64,000 nucleotides of DNA from Aureispira sp. CCB-QB1 (GTDB lineage Bacteria; Bacteroidota; Bacteroidia; Chitinophagales; Saprospiraceae), in contig NZ_JHBV01000004.1 of the NCBI RefSeq assembly GCF_000724545.1, positions 62,001 through 126,000 on the forward strand. The letters run 5' to 3'. Made by a program: the position numbers and the translations under genes. Within the stretch, counting starts at the first letter, position 1. Each line of letters starts with the position of its first letter. Positions 26,251 to 34,753 of the stretch are shown in pieces. Below the pieces are notes generated by a model. The model did no database searches and was not told the origin of the DNA. It worked only from the letters and a program-made list of their open reading frames with translations.

Positions 26251-27385
26251 ACTCTTTTTCTTTTATATAGTTTATAGTACTTGTGTAGGTATCCATATTG
26301 TTGATCAATACATTGGGTAATAAATCTCCAAATGCATTGGCTTCTAAGATATAACTTTTTTTTAAGGTATTAGAAATCATGACATCCATTCCTGCATAAG
26401 TTGTGTTGGGTAAAGTAGCAACCGCTTTCTCTGCTAAATGGCTCATTTGTTGCCATTTATCGAAGCCAATAATGCGCTTGACTTCTTGAATGCTGCCTCT
26501 CTGATTGCCCAAATGTAAATTGGTCATAGGAGATTGACTTTGTCGCACTACTACTTGTTTGGTTTTCCCACCGATAACAACCATTCTTAAATCAAAGGTG
26601 CCTCCTTCTACAGATGCTTTGGGAATCCATTGTTCAACGAGTATCCCTTCTTTGGCTAAAGTATTGACCAAATAGGCAATTTCTTTAGAGTTGTTGTAGG
26701 TGCGAATTTTTAGTGAATTAAATAATTTGGCAGAAGTGGCATTTTGAACCAGCTCTACAGAAGTAATTGCTTGTACTTTACTTCCTTTAATTCTAAAGGC
26801 AATGACTCCTGATGCAGAAGAACCATGAATCGGTTTGATAAACACGCTTCTCCATTGTTGTTGTCGCATTTGAGTAAGCAAATCATCATAATTTTTAATA
26901 TGGTATAAAGCTGGCGCAACAGTAATGTTATGTTCTACAAAATGTTGGTGACAACTTGTTTTATCAAACATCAGTTGAATGCCTTCAATGCTGTTAATTA
27001 ATTGAACCGTAGGATATAGATCAATTTTTTGTTGCAATTGATTTAGAAAAGTGACAAAACCAAGATGGTGTTGTTTCAAAAACTGTATGCGTCCTTTTTC
27101 AAAAGGCAATTGATCAACAGATTCCAAATCAATAGAATCGGCATTTCTTAAATCAGGATGATGGGCACCTAGCTTTAAAAAAGCACAGTGAACCGCCCAA
27201 TTTTCACCAGGGGATTCAATTCTCAAATAGTTGGTTTGAGCGAGTATAGGATGTAAATCTACCTTTTGTTGTAAAACATCTAAATAAGAGACAACAAAAG
27301 GGGCAGTAAAACCTTGGGATTTTACTGCCTCTATGAAGTATTGACAACGTCTATTTTCAGGATTCCCGATTAGCGTAAATTGCAT
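26243..27385 (-). CDS. STM4014 family ATP-grasp-like protein
   Basis: 380 residues with an ATP-grasp-type layout: an N-terminal domain (about 1-125), the lysine/glycine motif VFIKPIHGSSASGV, a central domain ending in QWIPKASVEGGTFDLRMVVIG, and the metal/ATP-site end ILEANAFGDLLPN. ATP-grasp enzymes join a carboxylate to an amine or thiol through an acyl phosphate, so a peptide or amide ligation step is likely. The substrate is unknown. It is second in the operon, after the LRR protein (17 bases), and overlaps the HAD gene by 8 bases. Confidence 0.82.
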   Translation of the reverse strand: MQFTLIGNPENRRCQYFIEAVKSQGFTAPFVVSYLDVLQQKVDLHPILAQTNYLRIESPGENWAVHCAFLKLGAHHPDLRNADSIDLESVDQLPFEKGRIQFLKQHHLGFVTFLNQLQQKIDLYPTVQLINSIEGIQLMFDKTSCHQHFVEHNITVAPALYHIKNYDDLLTQMRQQQWRSVFIKPIHGSSASGVIAFRIKGSKVQAITSVELVQNATSAKLFNSLKIRTYNNSKEIAYLVNTLAKEGILVEQWIPKASVEGGTFDLRMVVIGGKTKQVVVRQSQSPMTNLHLGNQRGSIQEVKRIIGFDKWQQMSHLAEKAVATLPNTTYAGMDVMISNTLKKSYILEANAFGDLLPNVLINNMDTYTSTINYIKEKEYA

Positions 27386-27402
27386 GTGTATAATGGATCC
27401 AA

Positions 27403-28335
27403 TTACTCTGATACAGAAATATAACGGTCGTCCTCGTCTGCGTCAGGTTCCCTTTCTTTTAGATCTACCTTAATTCCCAAATCTTCTAATTTTTCTGCCC
27501 ATTCATCCGAAATAAAGTTGTGATGCAAATCTAGTTTTTTTAGGTTTTTGATAGCAGGATTATCCACCAATGCTTCTGCACCTCTATCATCAATTATTCC
27601 TCTAGAAAAATCCAATGTCTCAATACGATCTAAAATAGGATCTCCTTTCATGAGTTGAGCCAATTCGTTCGCAATTTCACTATTTCTAAGACCTAGATAT
27701 TTTAGAGAAGGTAGGTGGTTGGTTTTGCCTTCAGCTCCTCGGTAAGCAATTGCAACTTCTTCGGGAGTAGCATTAAAGCCATAATAATCAGAACCTAGCC
27801 ATAATTCTAAATGTTCTAAAGCCGGCAAATTAGCTTTTGATAACTCAGCATAAACAGATTTGTCTAATCCCCCTGTTTGAATGACTAATTTCTTTAAGTT
27901 GGGATGATTGATGTCTCCAAAACTCAAGCCGTTGCCACCACGAACTTGATAAAACTCTAAGTTAGGTAAGGCAGCTAAAAGAGGACCATGATTACAGTTT
28001 TCAATCCAAGAAACTTCATTTTCTTCATAGGTAATGTCTCCTGTAAAGATGCCTTTGATGTGCTGCAATTTATCTTTATTGTCAACCAATAATTGAAGAA
28101 TAGATTTGGGAGAGTCATCGTGCTCAGGTCCCCAATATCCAATGACAAAGCTGTCTATTTCTCCCAGTTTAGGGTCATTCAAAAAAGCGGTTAGCATATT
28201 TTTGACCTCATCTTCTGGACCATCATATTCTGTACGAAAACGATACGCTAAATCTGGATTTTCGATACCTTTTTCTATATCAAAATCCACTACTTTTTTC
28301 TTGTTAAAGTAAAATGCATTTCTTGAAAATGTCAT
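27403..28335 (-). CDS. STM4015 family LRR protein
   Basis: 310 residues, first gene of the operon. The N-terminal third (MTFSRNAFYFNKKKVVDFDIEKG...) is followed by a region of irregular leucine-rich repeats (about 120-290, e.g. LPNLEFYQVRGGNGLSF, HLPSLKYLGLRNSEIANEL, LKKLDLHHNFISDEWAEKL). The end is strongly acidic. No signal peptide. It matches the STM4015 family both in content and in position beside STM4014. It is unrelated in repeat style to the LRR protein at 20874, so their closeness is probably coincidence. Likely a scaffold or binding partner of the pathway's peptide or enzyme; unproven. Confidence 0.82.
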   Translation of the reverse strand: MTFSRNAFYFNKKKVVDFDIEKGIENPDLAYRFRTEYDGPEDEVKNMLTAFLNDPKLGEIDSFVIGYWGPEHDDSPKSILQLLVDNKDKLQHIKGIFTGDITYEENEVSWIENCNHGPLLAALPNLEFYQVRGGNGLSFGDINHPNLKKLVIQTGGLDKSVYAELSKANLPALEHLELWLGSDYYGFNATPEEVAIAYRGAEGKTNHLPSLKYLGLRNSEIANELAQLMKGDPILDRIETLDFSRGIIDDRGAEALVDNPAIKNLKKLDLHHNFISDEWAEKLEDLGIKVDLKEREPDADEDDRYISVSE

Positions 28336-28387
28336 GATGTGTTTAATTAGGTGATGAATATATTTTTAGTATGCGTTTAATTTTTGT

Positions 28388-28418
28388 CAAATGTATCAAA
28401 AAAGTTATATTAAGTCAA
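28388..28418 (-). promoter_or_regulatory. promoter of the STM4015-4011 operon
   Basis: On the minus strand TTG (28416-28418), a 20-base spacer, then TACATTTG (28388-28395), an exact TAnnTTTG Bacteroidota -7 box. The -7 box ends 52 bases before the ATG of the first gene, a normal leader length. Confidence 0.75.
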
Positions 28419-28563
28419 GTCTTTTAACAAATTATTTACAAAATGAATTTAGTTGTATTCTTATTACTTATAATCGCCCACTTATTTTTAATTTTTTAGT
28501 AAAAAAATGTCTTTCATTTATTTGATAATCATTGTTTTGTGATTAGTTGTGTTTTGGGGGTGT

Positions 28564-28582
28564 ACTGTTGATTATCAACAGT
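28564..28582. promoter_or_regulatory. 9+9 palindrome ACTGTTGAT-T-ATCAACAGT
   Basis: Perfect inverted repeat with one central base, midway between two divergent units, the size of a dimeric regulator's operator. A related but imperfect sequence (GTATTGATTATCAACTG) lies near 47012 between the CotH and VTC genes. Confidence 0.5.
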
Positions 28583-28839
28583 ATTGTTAAAGCAGGTTAA
28601 TAAAAAATAAGGCTTAGTATATTGATGTTCAGAGTGTCAATAGCTCAATGGAATAGGGAATAACTTAAAGAAAAATTAATCGATCAATAAGCTAAATAAA
28701 GTTAAAAAATCTCTTTGAATAATTGCTTGCAAATAAGACTAAGTTTTAGTTGTAAACTAAAAAAAAAGTACTTGCCACGAAAATCATATCTCAAAGGGGC
28801 ATCTTTGGTTTTCAAAAACTAAAATAAACATTTAAATAC

Positions 28840-28869
28840 TTGATTTTTGTAAGTTATAGTTTATATTTG
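28840..28869 (+). promoter_or_regulatory. promoter of the GNAT gene
   Basis: TTG (28840-28842), 19-base spacer, TATATTTG (28862-28869). The start codon is only 26 bases downstream of the -7 box, with an unusually good Shine-Dalgarno (GGAGG, 28882-28886) for this phylum. Confidence 0.7.
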
Positions 28870-28895
28870 AACAAACCATTTGGAGGTAAAAAACT

Positions 28896-30008
28896 ATGGA
28901 AATACGAGAAATTCGACAACATCAATTGCAAAGCTATATAGATTCACCAGAATATAAAGCAGCAAAATATATTGCGATTAGCAAACACAGAGCGCTATCG
29001 CATATCCGAAATCCTCGTGTTAAGCCCAATGATTTGGTGTTGGTTTTGATTTATGAGAAAGGTGAAATGGTCGCTTACTTGGGCGTTTTTGCAGATGATT
29101 TGCATTTTTCTACAGGTATAGAACATGTAGGCTGGTTGAGTTGTATGTGGGTGAACCCAATCATGAGGGGAAAGGGCATTGCTAAAAAATTAATTCAAAC
29201 TGTTTTTGAAGCTTGGGATTACAAGATATTGGTGACAGAGTTTACGCCAGCAGCACATGGGTTGTACAATCGAACAGAACAGTTCTTAGATTTGGCAAAG
29301 CCTCAAGGAGTACGGGGCTATCTTCGTCTAAATTTAGCCTACCTTCTTCCAAAAAAAGAGCACAAATGGAACAAATGGAAGCCTTTTTTGAGTTGTATGG
29401 ATGGTGTGTTTAATCTGTTTAATGCTTTGCGTTTAAAGTGGTATCAAAATACTACTTTAACATCTCAAGGAATTTCGTTTGAATATCTATCAGAAATAGA
29501 TGATGAAGCTTGGGCGTTTATTCAAAAAAATAAAGCCAATGAATTAATGAATCGAAGTCGAACCGATTTGACATGGTTGGTTAAGAACCCTTGGTTGTTA
29601 TCGTCTAACTTAAAGGATCACAACGCCAAACGGTATCACTTTTCTGCGACAGATAGTTCCTTTACATTTTTAAACATAAAGGTATATGATCGAGCTTTTA
29701 ATATGCTTGGTTTTTTGATTGTAAGTATTCGGGGTGGAAATATGAAGATACCTTATGCTTACTTGCTAAATGGCGCAGAGGAACAAGTTTTAAGCGTTGT
29801 TTATGAGCATATGTTGGCAGCCAAGTTGGATATGTTAACCGTTTTTCATCCTGCTTTGGTTAAGGCGATTCAAGAAAAGCAATCTCCCTTTTTTAAGAAA
29901 AGAACTTTCAAGCGACATTATATTATAGGCAAAGTTCTGGGAGAGCAATTGGCGGCAACTCCAGATTTTGTAATTCAAGATGGTGATGCGGATGCTGCTT
30001 TTACATAG
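28896..30008 (+). CDS. GNAT-family N-acetyltransferase
   Basis: 370 residues, about twice the length of one GNAT domain. The acetyl-CoA motif is clear in the N-terminal half: GWLSCMWVNPIMRGKGIAKKLIQ, with R-G-K-G-I-A as the pyrophosphate loop. The C-terminal half (about 180-360) has no catalytic motif but a similar strand/helix rhythm and may be a second, degenerate GNAT-like domain. Cytoplasmic. The substrate is unknown. A strong Shine-Dalgarno and a good promoter lie directly upstream. It is divergent from the STM4015-4011 operon and may be unrelated to it. Confidence 0.85.
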   Translation: MEIREIRQHQLQSYIDSPEYKAAKYIAISKHRALSHIRNPRVKPNDLVLVLIYEKGEMVAYLGVFADDLHFSTGIEHVGWLSCMWVNPIMRGKGIAKKLIQTVFEAWDYKILVTEFTPAAHGLYNRTEQFLDLAKPQGVRGYLRLNLAYLLPKKEHKWNKWKPFLSCMDGVFNLFNALRLKWYQNTTLTSQGISFEYLSEIDDEAWAFIQKNKANELMNRSRTDLTWLVKNPWLLSSNLKDHNAKRYHFSATDSSFTFLNIKVYDRAFNMLGFLIVSIRGGNMKIPYAYLLNGAEEQVLSVVYEHMLAAKLDMLTVFHPALVKAIQEKQSPFFKKRTFKRHYIIGKVLGEQLAATPDFVIQDGDADAAFT

Positions 30009-30055
30009 AAGTTGCTGGTTCCTTATCGAGTAATGTTGTTTTTACAATGTGTATT

Positions 30056-30082
30056 CTGAACGATTACCTAGCGACCGCTAAC
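30056..30082 (+). repeat. fragment of interspersed repeats
   Basis: CTGAACGATTACCTAGCGACC matches the 3' end of repeat B (GAACGATTACTTAGCACC at 6713). It sits in the 115-base gap between the GNAT and kinase-like genes. Confidence 0.4.
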
Positions 30083-30123
30083 TCATGCAACAAACGATCA
30101 TTATTAATTAATTTCTTTTTTTT

Positions 30124-32775
30124 GTGGCAAAACGATATAAATTAGAAAAAAGCGGTGTTTGGATTACTCTTTCGACAAAACCTTTTGCAGGAGGAGGAGA
30201 GGGGAATTTATACAATATAACAGCGCCCAAAGAATTCAGAAAGTATGTTGCCAAGCTGTACCATCCACACAAACTAACGTCCATACGAGAGGAAAAAATT
30301 AATTACTTAGCAACCTATCCCCCAATACAATCCAAAGAGAATGCAGGAGCGCACAATTCGGTTATTTGGGTTAAAGATGCTTTGTACGATAAAAAAAAGT
30401 TTGTAGGTTTTATAATGCCCTACACCGAGGGAGAAAAATTAGAAATACTTTGTACTCCTAAGATACCTCGAAAATTGCGGCAAGAGTGGAAGCGTTTTGA
30501 CTTTAAACAATCGCCCAAAGCTTTGGAAATGCGCTTGAAATTATCCTTTAATATCTGTGCTGCTATTCATCAAGTGCATTCTATAGAACGCTATGTTTTG
30601 GTAGATATGAAACCTGATAACATCGTTATTCAAACGAATGGTTTGGTTTCTATTGTGGATACCGATTCGGTAGAGGTAGTAGAGTCAGGCAAAAGTCTGT
30701 TTGATGCTCCTGTCGCCACGCCAGAATATACACCCCCTGAGCATTATAAATTATTGGATTATGATGCCACAGAAAGAGAAGCATGGGATCGATTTGGGTT
30801 GGGAGTAATTTTATATAAATTGCTTTTTGGGATTCATCCTTTTGCAGCAAGTTCTGGCGCACCTTATGAGCAATTAACAACCTTGCACGACAAAATTAAG
30901 CATGGCTTATTTGTCCATCATCCTGCTAAAAAGTCTTCGTTTAAAATCATTCCACCTCCACATAAGGCTTTTTACAAATTAGATCAAAGCTTGCAAGACT
31001 TGTTTTTCCGTTGTTTTGTTGATGGGCATGAGAATCCAGAAATGCGTCCTAGTGCAGAGGAGTGGTGCGCTGCTATTTTGTTGTCTTTGGACGATGAAAC
31101 GGCTTACAAGCGCTATGGGCATATTTTAGGAGGAGGTTTTTATGCTTCCAAACCAAGATTTCCTTTGCCTTCTTCGAGAATCGATGTGCCTGGATATGCA
31201 ACACCAGCAGCGAAACTAGTGGAGTTGCATAAAAATAATAGATTGCCCAATCCTAAAGTGCGAACTCCTCAGCAACATGAATTGAAAGATTTTCAAGTGC
31301 AGAGCCTTAAAAAAGGAGAAAAGATAGCATTTATGATTGCGATTGTAATGATTTCAATTATTACAACTCCTTTTGGAGGGTTTCTATTTTGTTTTTATTT
31401 GTTGCATCGAACTAAGAAAAATTTCAAAACGGATGGTGCTTTTCGTCAGGCACAACGCATCAAGGAGAATTTAGCGCAAGTACAACGTAAATACTATCGA
31501 CAAAATCTGCGATTGCGTCAAAGTCGGAAAAAATTTAAGAAAAGTGTGCGTTGGGTTATTCCTAAGATAGAGCGTTTGGTAGAAGAGGTCAAAACAAAAA
31601 TAGAGGGTTTAAAAACTTATTTAAAAGAAAAAGATACCCAAGTAAAGGAATTAGAACAAAAAGCATTAGAGCAGTATCATTATTTAAATGAAAAATATGT
31701 CTCTAAAGCCAAAGAACATCGTGCCATTGCTCGAGTAGACGATGGACATTATAATAATTTGGCTAAAATTAGAATCGCTATTCATAATGCGCACAAAAAG
31801 GCAGTCGATGAATTGGTGAAGGATCAACCTATTCAAGAGAATCATCCTTTTATGAAAGAAGGAAAAATAGCTGTGGATAATTTGGTAAAGGATAAGAAGT
31901 TGAAAATTAGTGATTTGATTGGCGCTAAATTAACGGCTTTGTACAATGAACAAGAGGCAAAAATAAAATTATTGTATCAAGACATTCGGGAAGATACTTT
32001 TATTGAAAATCATTGGTCTCGATTGTGGAAAGGCAAACGAAATGTTGCAGAAGGGGTTAAGGATGAATTGAAAGAAGAATTTGAAGAACTTAAGCTATCT
32101 TCTATTTTGCAAATTTATAACATCAATTCTAGGACAGGTGAAATAACACTCAAAAATGGTCAGAAATTTAATATTAAATATTTTAGAGATTCTAAATTGA
32201 TTTTAAATAATTTGAAGCATTGGCATGATGAAACGAAGCATCAGTTGAGCATCTTAGACCAAGAAAAAGCGCTTTTGAAAAAAGAGTACCGACAAAAGGT
32301 AAAAGCTTTGGAAGAAAAAAAACGAATAGAGTTAAAAAACTTAGATCGTTTTAAACGGGGTGAGTTAGAAAAAGTGAAAATTGAAACTCAAAAGATCGTG
32401 TTGGGACAGCCCTTTGCCAATCTACAAGAGCAATATGAAACGGTTACTGAATATGTGACCGAATTGGAGACAGCTTATGAACAAGAAGAGGAAGAGGTGT
32501 TAAAAGATTATAAGGCTTTGTATGAGTCTATTATCAAAGATTGTGAATATAGAGCGGATAAAGTTACTAGAGATATAAAGGATTTGGAAGCTAAATTGCA
32601 TACTTATAATAAGAAGAGCAAACACCCCAAAGTTCAAAAAGCTTATCGAGAACTAGAGCAGGATTTAAAAGAATTAAAACAAATAATCCCTGAATATAAG
32701 ACCAAGGCATTTGAGATGAAGAAATATGAGCAGATCACGTTTAAAAATTACTTGCGCAAATTGCTTCGAGAGTAA
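30124..32775 (+). CDS. membrane-anchored kinase-like protein with long coiled coil
   Basis: 883 residues from a GTG start. The N-terminal 320 residues have a Ser/Thr kinase fold: glycine loop FAGGGEGN (21-28), lysine VAK (K44), catalytic loop LVDMKPDN (D161, K163, N166), metal-site VDTDS where DFG is expected (D179 or D181), and TPEYTPPE as the APE region. The HRD histidine and arginine are replaced by LV, and DFG by DTD. This variant set is typical of the COG4248 kinase-like group. A membrane helix follows (about 401-428), then about 430 residues of charged heptad-type helix, a coiled coil. Substrates are unknown. Whether it is an active kinase cannot be read from sequence, but the key Asp and Lys remain. 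Confidence 0.82.
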   Translation: MAKRYKLEKSGVWITLSTKPFAGGGEGNLYNITAPKEFRKYVAKLYHPHKLTSIREEKINYLATYPPIQSKENAGAHNSVIWVKDALYDKKKFVGFIMPYTEGEKLEILCTPKIPRKLRQEWKRFDFKQSPKALEMRLKLSFNICAAIHQVHSIERYVLVDMKPDNIVIQTNGLVSIVDTDSVEVVESGKSLFDAPVATPEYTPPEHYKLLDYDATEREAWDRFGLGVILYKLLFGIHPFAASSGAPYEQLTTLHDKIKHGLFVHHPAKKSSFKIIPPPHKAFYKLDQSLQDLFFRCFVDGHENPEMRPSAEEWCAAILLSLDDETAYKRYGHILGGGFYASKPRFPLPSSRIDVPGYATPAAKLVELHKNNRLPNPKVRTPQQHELKDFQVQSLKKGEKIAFMIAIVMISIITTPFGGFLFCFYLLHRTKKNFKTDGAFRQAQRIKENLAQVQRKYYRQNLRLRQSRKKFKKSVRWVIPKIERLVEEVKTKIEGLKTYLKEKDTQVKELEQKALEQYHYLNEKYVSKAKEHRAIARVDDGHYNNLAKIRIAIHNAHKKAVDELVKDQPIQENHPFMKEGKIAVDNLVKDKKLKISDLIGAKLTALYNEQEAKIKLLYQDIREDTFIENHWSRLWKGKRNVAEGVKDELKEEFEELKLSSILQIYNINSRTGEITLKNGQKFNIKYFRDSKLILNNLKHWHDETKHQLSILDQEKALLKKEYRQKVKALEEKKRIELKNLDRFKRGELEKVKIETQKIVLGQPFANLQEQYETVTEYVTELETAYEQEEEEVLKDYKALYESIIKDCEYRADKVTRDIKDLEAKLHTYNKKSKHPKVQKAYRELEQDLKELKQIIPEYKTKAFEMKKYEQITFKNYLRKLLRE

Positions 32776-32791
32776 AATCGCTATACTATAT

Positions 32792-32880
32792 AATAGTAGT
32801 TAGCTATCTGTGGTGCTACTTCGTGGTAGCTCCCTACGGTCGTGAGCTCACATCGCTCGGTTCGCTGCTACTGCGTGGTT
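32792..32880 (+). repeat. interspersed repeat A, longest copy
   Basis: Contains the unit twice: GTGCTACTTCGTGGT (32812-32826) and CTGCTACTGCGTGGT (32865-32879). The GC-rich stretch between them is full of short self-complementary pieces. It follows the kinase-like gene directly and can fold into hairpins. Confidence 0.6.
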
Positions 32881-32989
32881 TGAAAGGGCTAATGTTATCA
32901 GTAACTGCCAGAATTACCTGTTTTGCGCTATATTGGCATTTTAGATAGACTGGCATAAAATTGACTGTTGTTAAACTACTATAAACAAA

Positions 32990-33520
32990 ATGGAAACAAT
33001 TACTGTTAACTTTGGCAAATGGCGTTCAGGTCTGGTAGTTTTTATTAACCTGTTTTACTTAATAATTATCAGTAGTTGGCCCTTTTGGTTGGATGCAAGC
33101 ATCTCAATCATATCATTACCAATTGGAATTGTATTGTTAATCAATGCTCGAAGGGGATGGCAAGAACTAACGGGAAAAAGACCTGCTCTAATTATTGACA
33201 AAAGTGGAATCGTAGATAATATTCATTGGTATAGTCTAGGGCGTGTTACTTGGGATGAGATAGATTCTATTAAAACCAAACGGTTGTTGTTGGTGAAGAC
33301 AATTGCTATCTTTTTAAAAAATCCTCATGCAGTTGTTCAAAAAGAAAAAAGATTGATAAAGAGAGCTTTTCAGCGCCTCAAAACAATACTACAAGGAACA
33401 CCTATGGTACTTCAAACCAAAAACTTGGCAATCTCATACAATGAATTGGCTACCTTGTTGAGAGATATTGATTTTGACAAGCCTGATTTTATAGATATGT
33501 CCAAGCATTTGATTGATTAG
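32990..33520 (+). CDS. STM3941 family membrane protein
   Basis: 176 residues. Two close membrane helices (about 14-50) precede a soluble domain with the phrase PALIIDKSGIVDNIHWYSLGRVTWDEIDSI, the PH-like signature of the STM3941 family. These proteins are small inner-membrane proteins of unknown function. The gene follows the kinase-like gene in the same direction after about 215 bases, which include repeat A, so co-regulation is possible but not shown. The next small gene begins just after its stop. Confidence 0.75.
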   Translation: METITVNFGKWRSGLVVFINLFYLIIISSWPFWLDASISIISLPIGIVLLINARRGWQELTGKRPALIIDKSGIVDNIHWYSLGRVTWDEIDSIKTKRLLLVKTIAIFLKNPHAVVQKEKRLIKRAFQRLKTILQGTPMVLQTKNLAISYNELATLLRDIDFDKPDFIDMSKHLID

Positions 33521-33524
33521 AAGC

Positions 33525-33704
33525 ATGAAAGTATTAAAAATTGCGTTTGATAAAAGAAGACTGTGGAGCTTAGTTGGTGCATATTGCTTGAATCACCGAT
33601 TGACAAAACTAGGGCATTTAGAGTTGGTAACTCTTTTGGAAAATTATCAAAATGAAAATGGTTTTTCTAATGATTTTTTAAGGCACTTGCTTGGTGAAAA
33701 TTGA
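33525..33704 (+). CDS. small hypothetical protein
   Basis: 59 residues from the ATG at 33525 (MKVLKIAFDKRRLWSLVGAYCLN...), 4 bases after the stop of the STM3941-type gene. A TTG start at 33513 would overlap that gene and is less likely. It is basic at the N-terminus and helical, with no known domain. The tight spacing and protein-like composition support a real gene; nothing indicates its role. Confidence 0.5.
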   Translation: MKVLKIAFDKRRLWSLVGAYCLNHRLTKLGHLELVTLLENYQNENGFSNDFLRHLLGEN

Positions 33705-33810
33705 TGTAAAATACAAGCTTTAAAAATTAGGAAACCAAAATAAAACCGTATATATTAGAGCAGCCTTGTGCCTACTCTTATACAATTAATAAAACCAAAA
33801 TAAAACGAAC

Positions 33811-34518
33811 ATGTTTAATAAAAGTGAATTTAGAAAGTATGCTGTTAAGCATATGGGAATGACGGGAATGCACGTAGATACATATGCTGAGAAAACAGCA
33901 CAGCAAGCAATGAATATGGGAATGCCTAACATAACTGGTTTAACACCTTATATCATTGAAGAGCGTCAGTTGAATGTAGCCTCTATGGATGTATTTTCTC
34001 GCTTGATGATGGATAGAATTATTTTCTTGGGACAAGGAATTAATGATTACGTAGCTAATATTGTACAAGCTCAATTGTTGTTCTTAGAGTCTACAGATCC
34101 TAAGCGTGATATTCAAATTTTTGTTAATAGTCCTGGTGGTTCTGTTATTGCTGGTCAAGGTATTTATGATACAATGCAATACGTTACGCCTGATGTTGGA
34201 ACTATTTGTACTGGTTTGGCTGCTTCTATGGGAGCGGTATTGCTTTGTGCAGGAGCAGAAGGAAAACGTAGCTGTTTGCCACATAGCCGCGTTATGATTC
34301 ACCAGCCATTGGGTGGAATGCAAGGGCAAGTGACAGATATGGAAATCTCTTACAAGTTGATCAAAAAACTTCAAAAAGAGTTGTACGATATTTTGGCACA
34401 TCACACTGGACAACCTTATGATAAAATTCAAGAAGATTGTGAGCGTGACAACTGGATGACTTCTGAAGAAGCAAAAGCCTATGGGCTAGTCGATGAGGTT
34501 TTGGCTCGCAAAAAATAA
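33811..34518 (+). CDS. clpP: ATP-dependent Clp protease proteolytic subunit ClpP
   Basis: Serine protease of the Clp system; two heptamer rings degrade unfolded substrates handed over by ClpX. 235 residues. The catalytic triad is S139 (GLAASMGAVLL), H164 (MIHQPLGG) and D213 (ERDNWM), with the same spacing (25 and 49 residues) as the E. coli enzyme. An N-terminal extension of about 40 residues (MFNKSEFRKYAVKHMGMTGMHV...) precedes the conserved core and may be a propeptide. It is followed by its own terminator and then clpX. Confidence 0.97.
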   Translation: MFNKSEFRKYAVKHMGMTGMHVDTYAEKTAQQAMNMGMPNITGLTPYIIEERQLNVASMDVFSRLMMDRIIFLGQGINDYVANIVQAQLLFLESTDPKRDIQIFVNSPGGSVIAGQGIYDTMQYVTPDVGTICTGLAASMGAVLLCAGAEGKRSCLPHSRVMIHQPLGGMQGQVTDMEISYKLIKKLQKELYDILAHHTGQPYDKIQEDCERDNWMTSEEAKAYGLVDEVLARKK

Positions 34519-34600
34519 AACTTTGTTGCTCTCTTTTTTTACATTTTTCATATAAAATGTAAAAAAAAGAACCAAAATAACTTAAGATGATCAGTATACG

Positions 34601-34643
34601 ACCAAGTTGAATGGGTTTTGCTCGTTCAACTTGGTTCTTTTTT
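34601..34643 (+). terminator. clpP terminator
   Basis: ACCAAGTTGAA (34601-34611) pairs with TTCAACTTGGT (34625-34635), perfect 11 bp, then a T-rich tail to 34643. A weaker A/T hairpin is seen at 34539-34569. Confidence 0.85.
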
Positions 34644-34661
34644 AGAATAAATGTATATTTG
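34631..34661 (+). promoter_or_regulatory. clpX promoter, overlapping the clpP terminator
   Basis: TTG (34631-34633), 20-base spacer, TATATTTG (34654-34661). The -33 TTG lies inside the right arm of the clpP terminator. The clpX ATG is 92 bases further on. Confidence 0.65.
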
Positions 34662-34753
34662 CAGCTCAATTGAAAATTAGAATGGATTAGACAGATTGTT
34701 AAAAAGGTGCAATTGTAAGTCCATCATTACAAGTAGAATAAAACCAATTAAGA

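Larger units (their letters stand above)
28336..28895. other. 560-base divergent intergenic region
   Basis: Holds the promoter of the leftward operon (28388-28418), the promoter of the GNAT gene (28840-28869), a fragment of repeat B (near 28471-28500) and a palindrome at 28564-28582. No gene is seen in it. Confidence 0.7.

Noticed and set aside
32792-32880. Possible tRNA or structured RNA gene in the GC-rich stretch with GGTTCG
   Set aside because: No acceptor stem, anticodon arm or CCA end can be formed. The stretch is explained as a doubled copy of interspersed repeat A.
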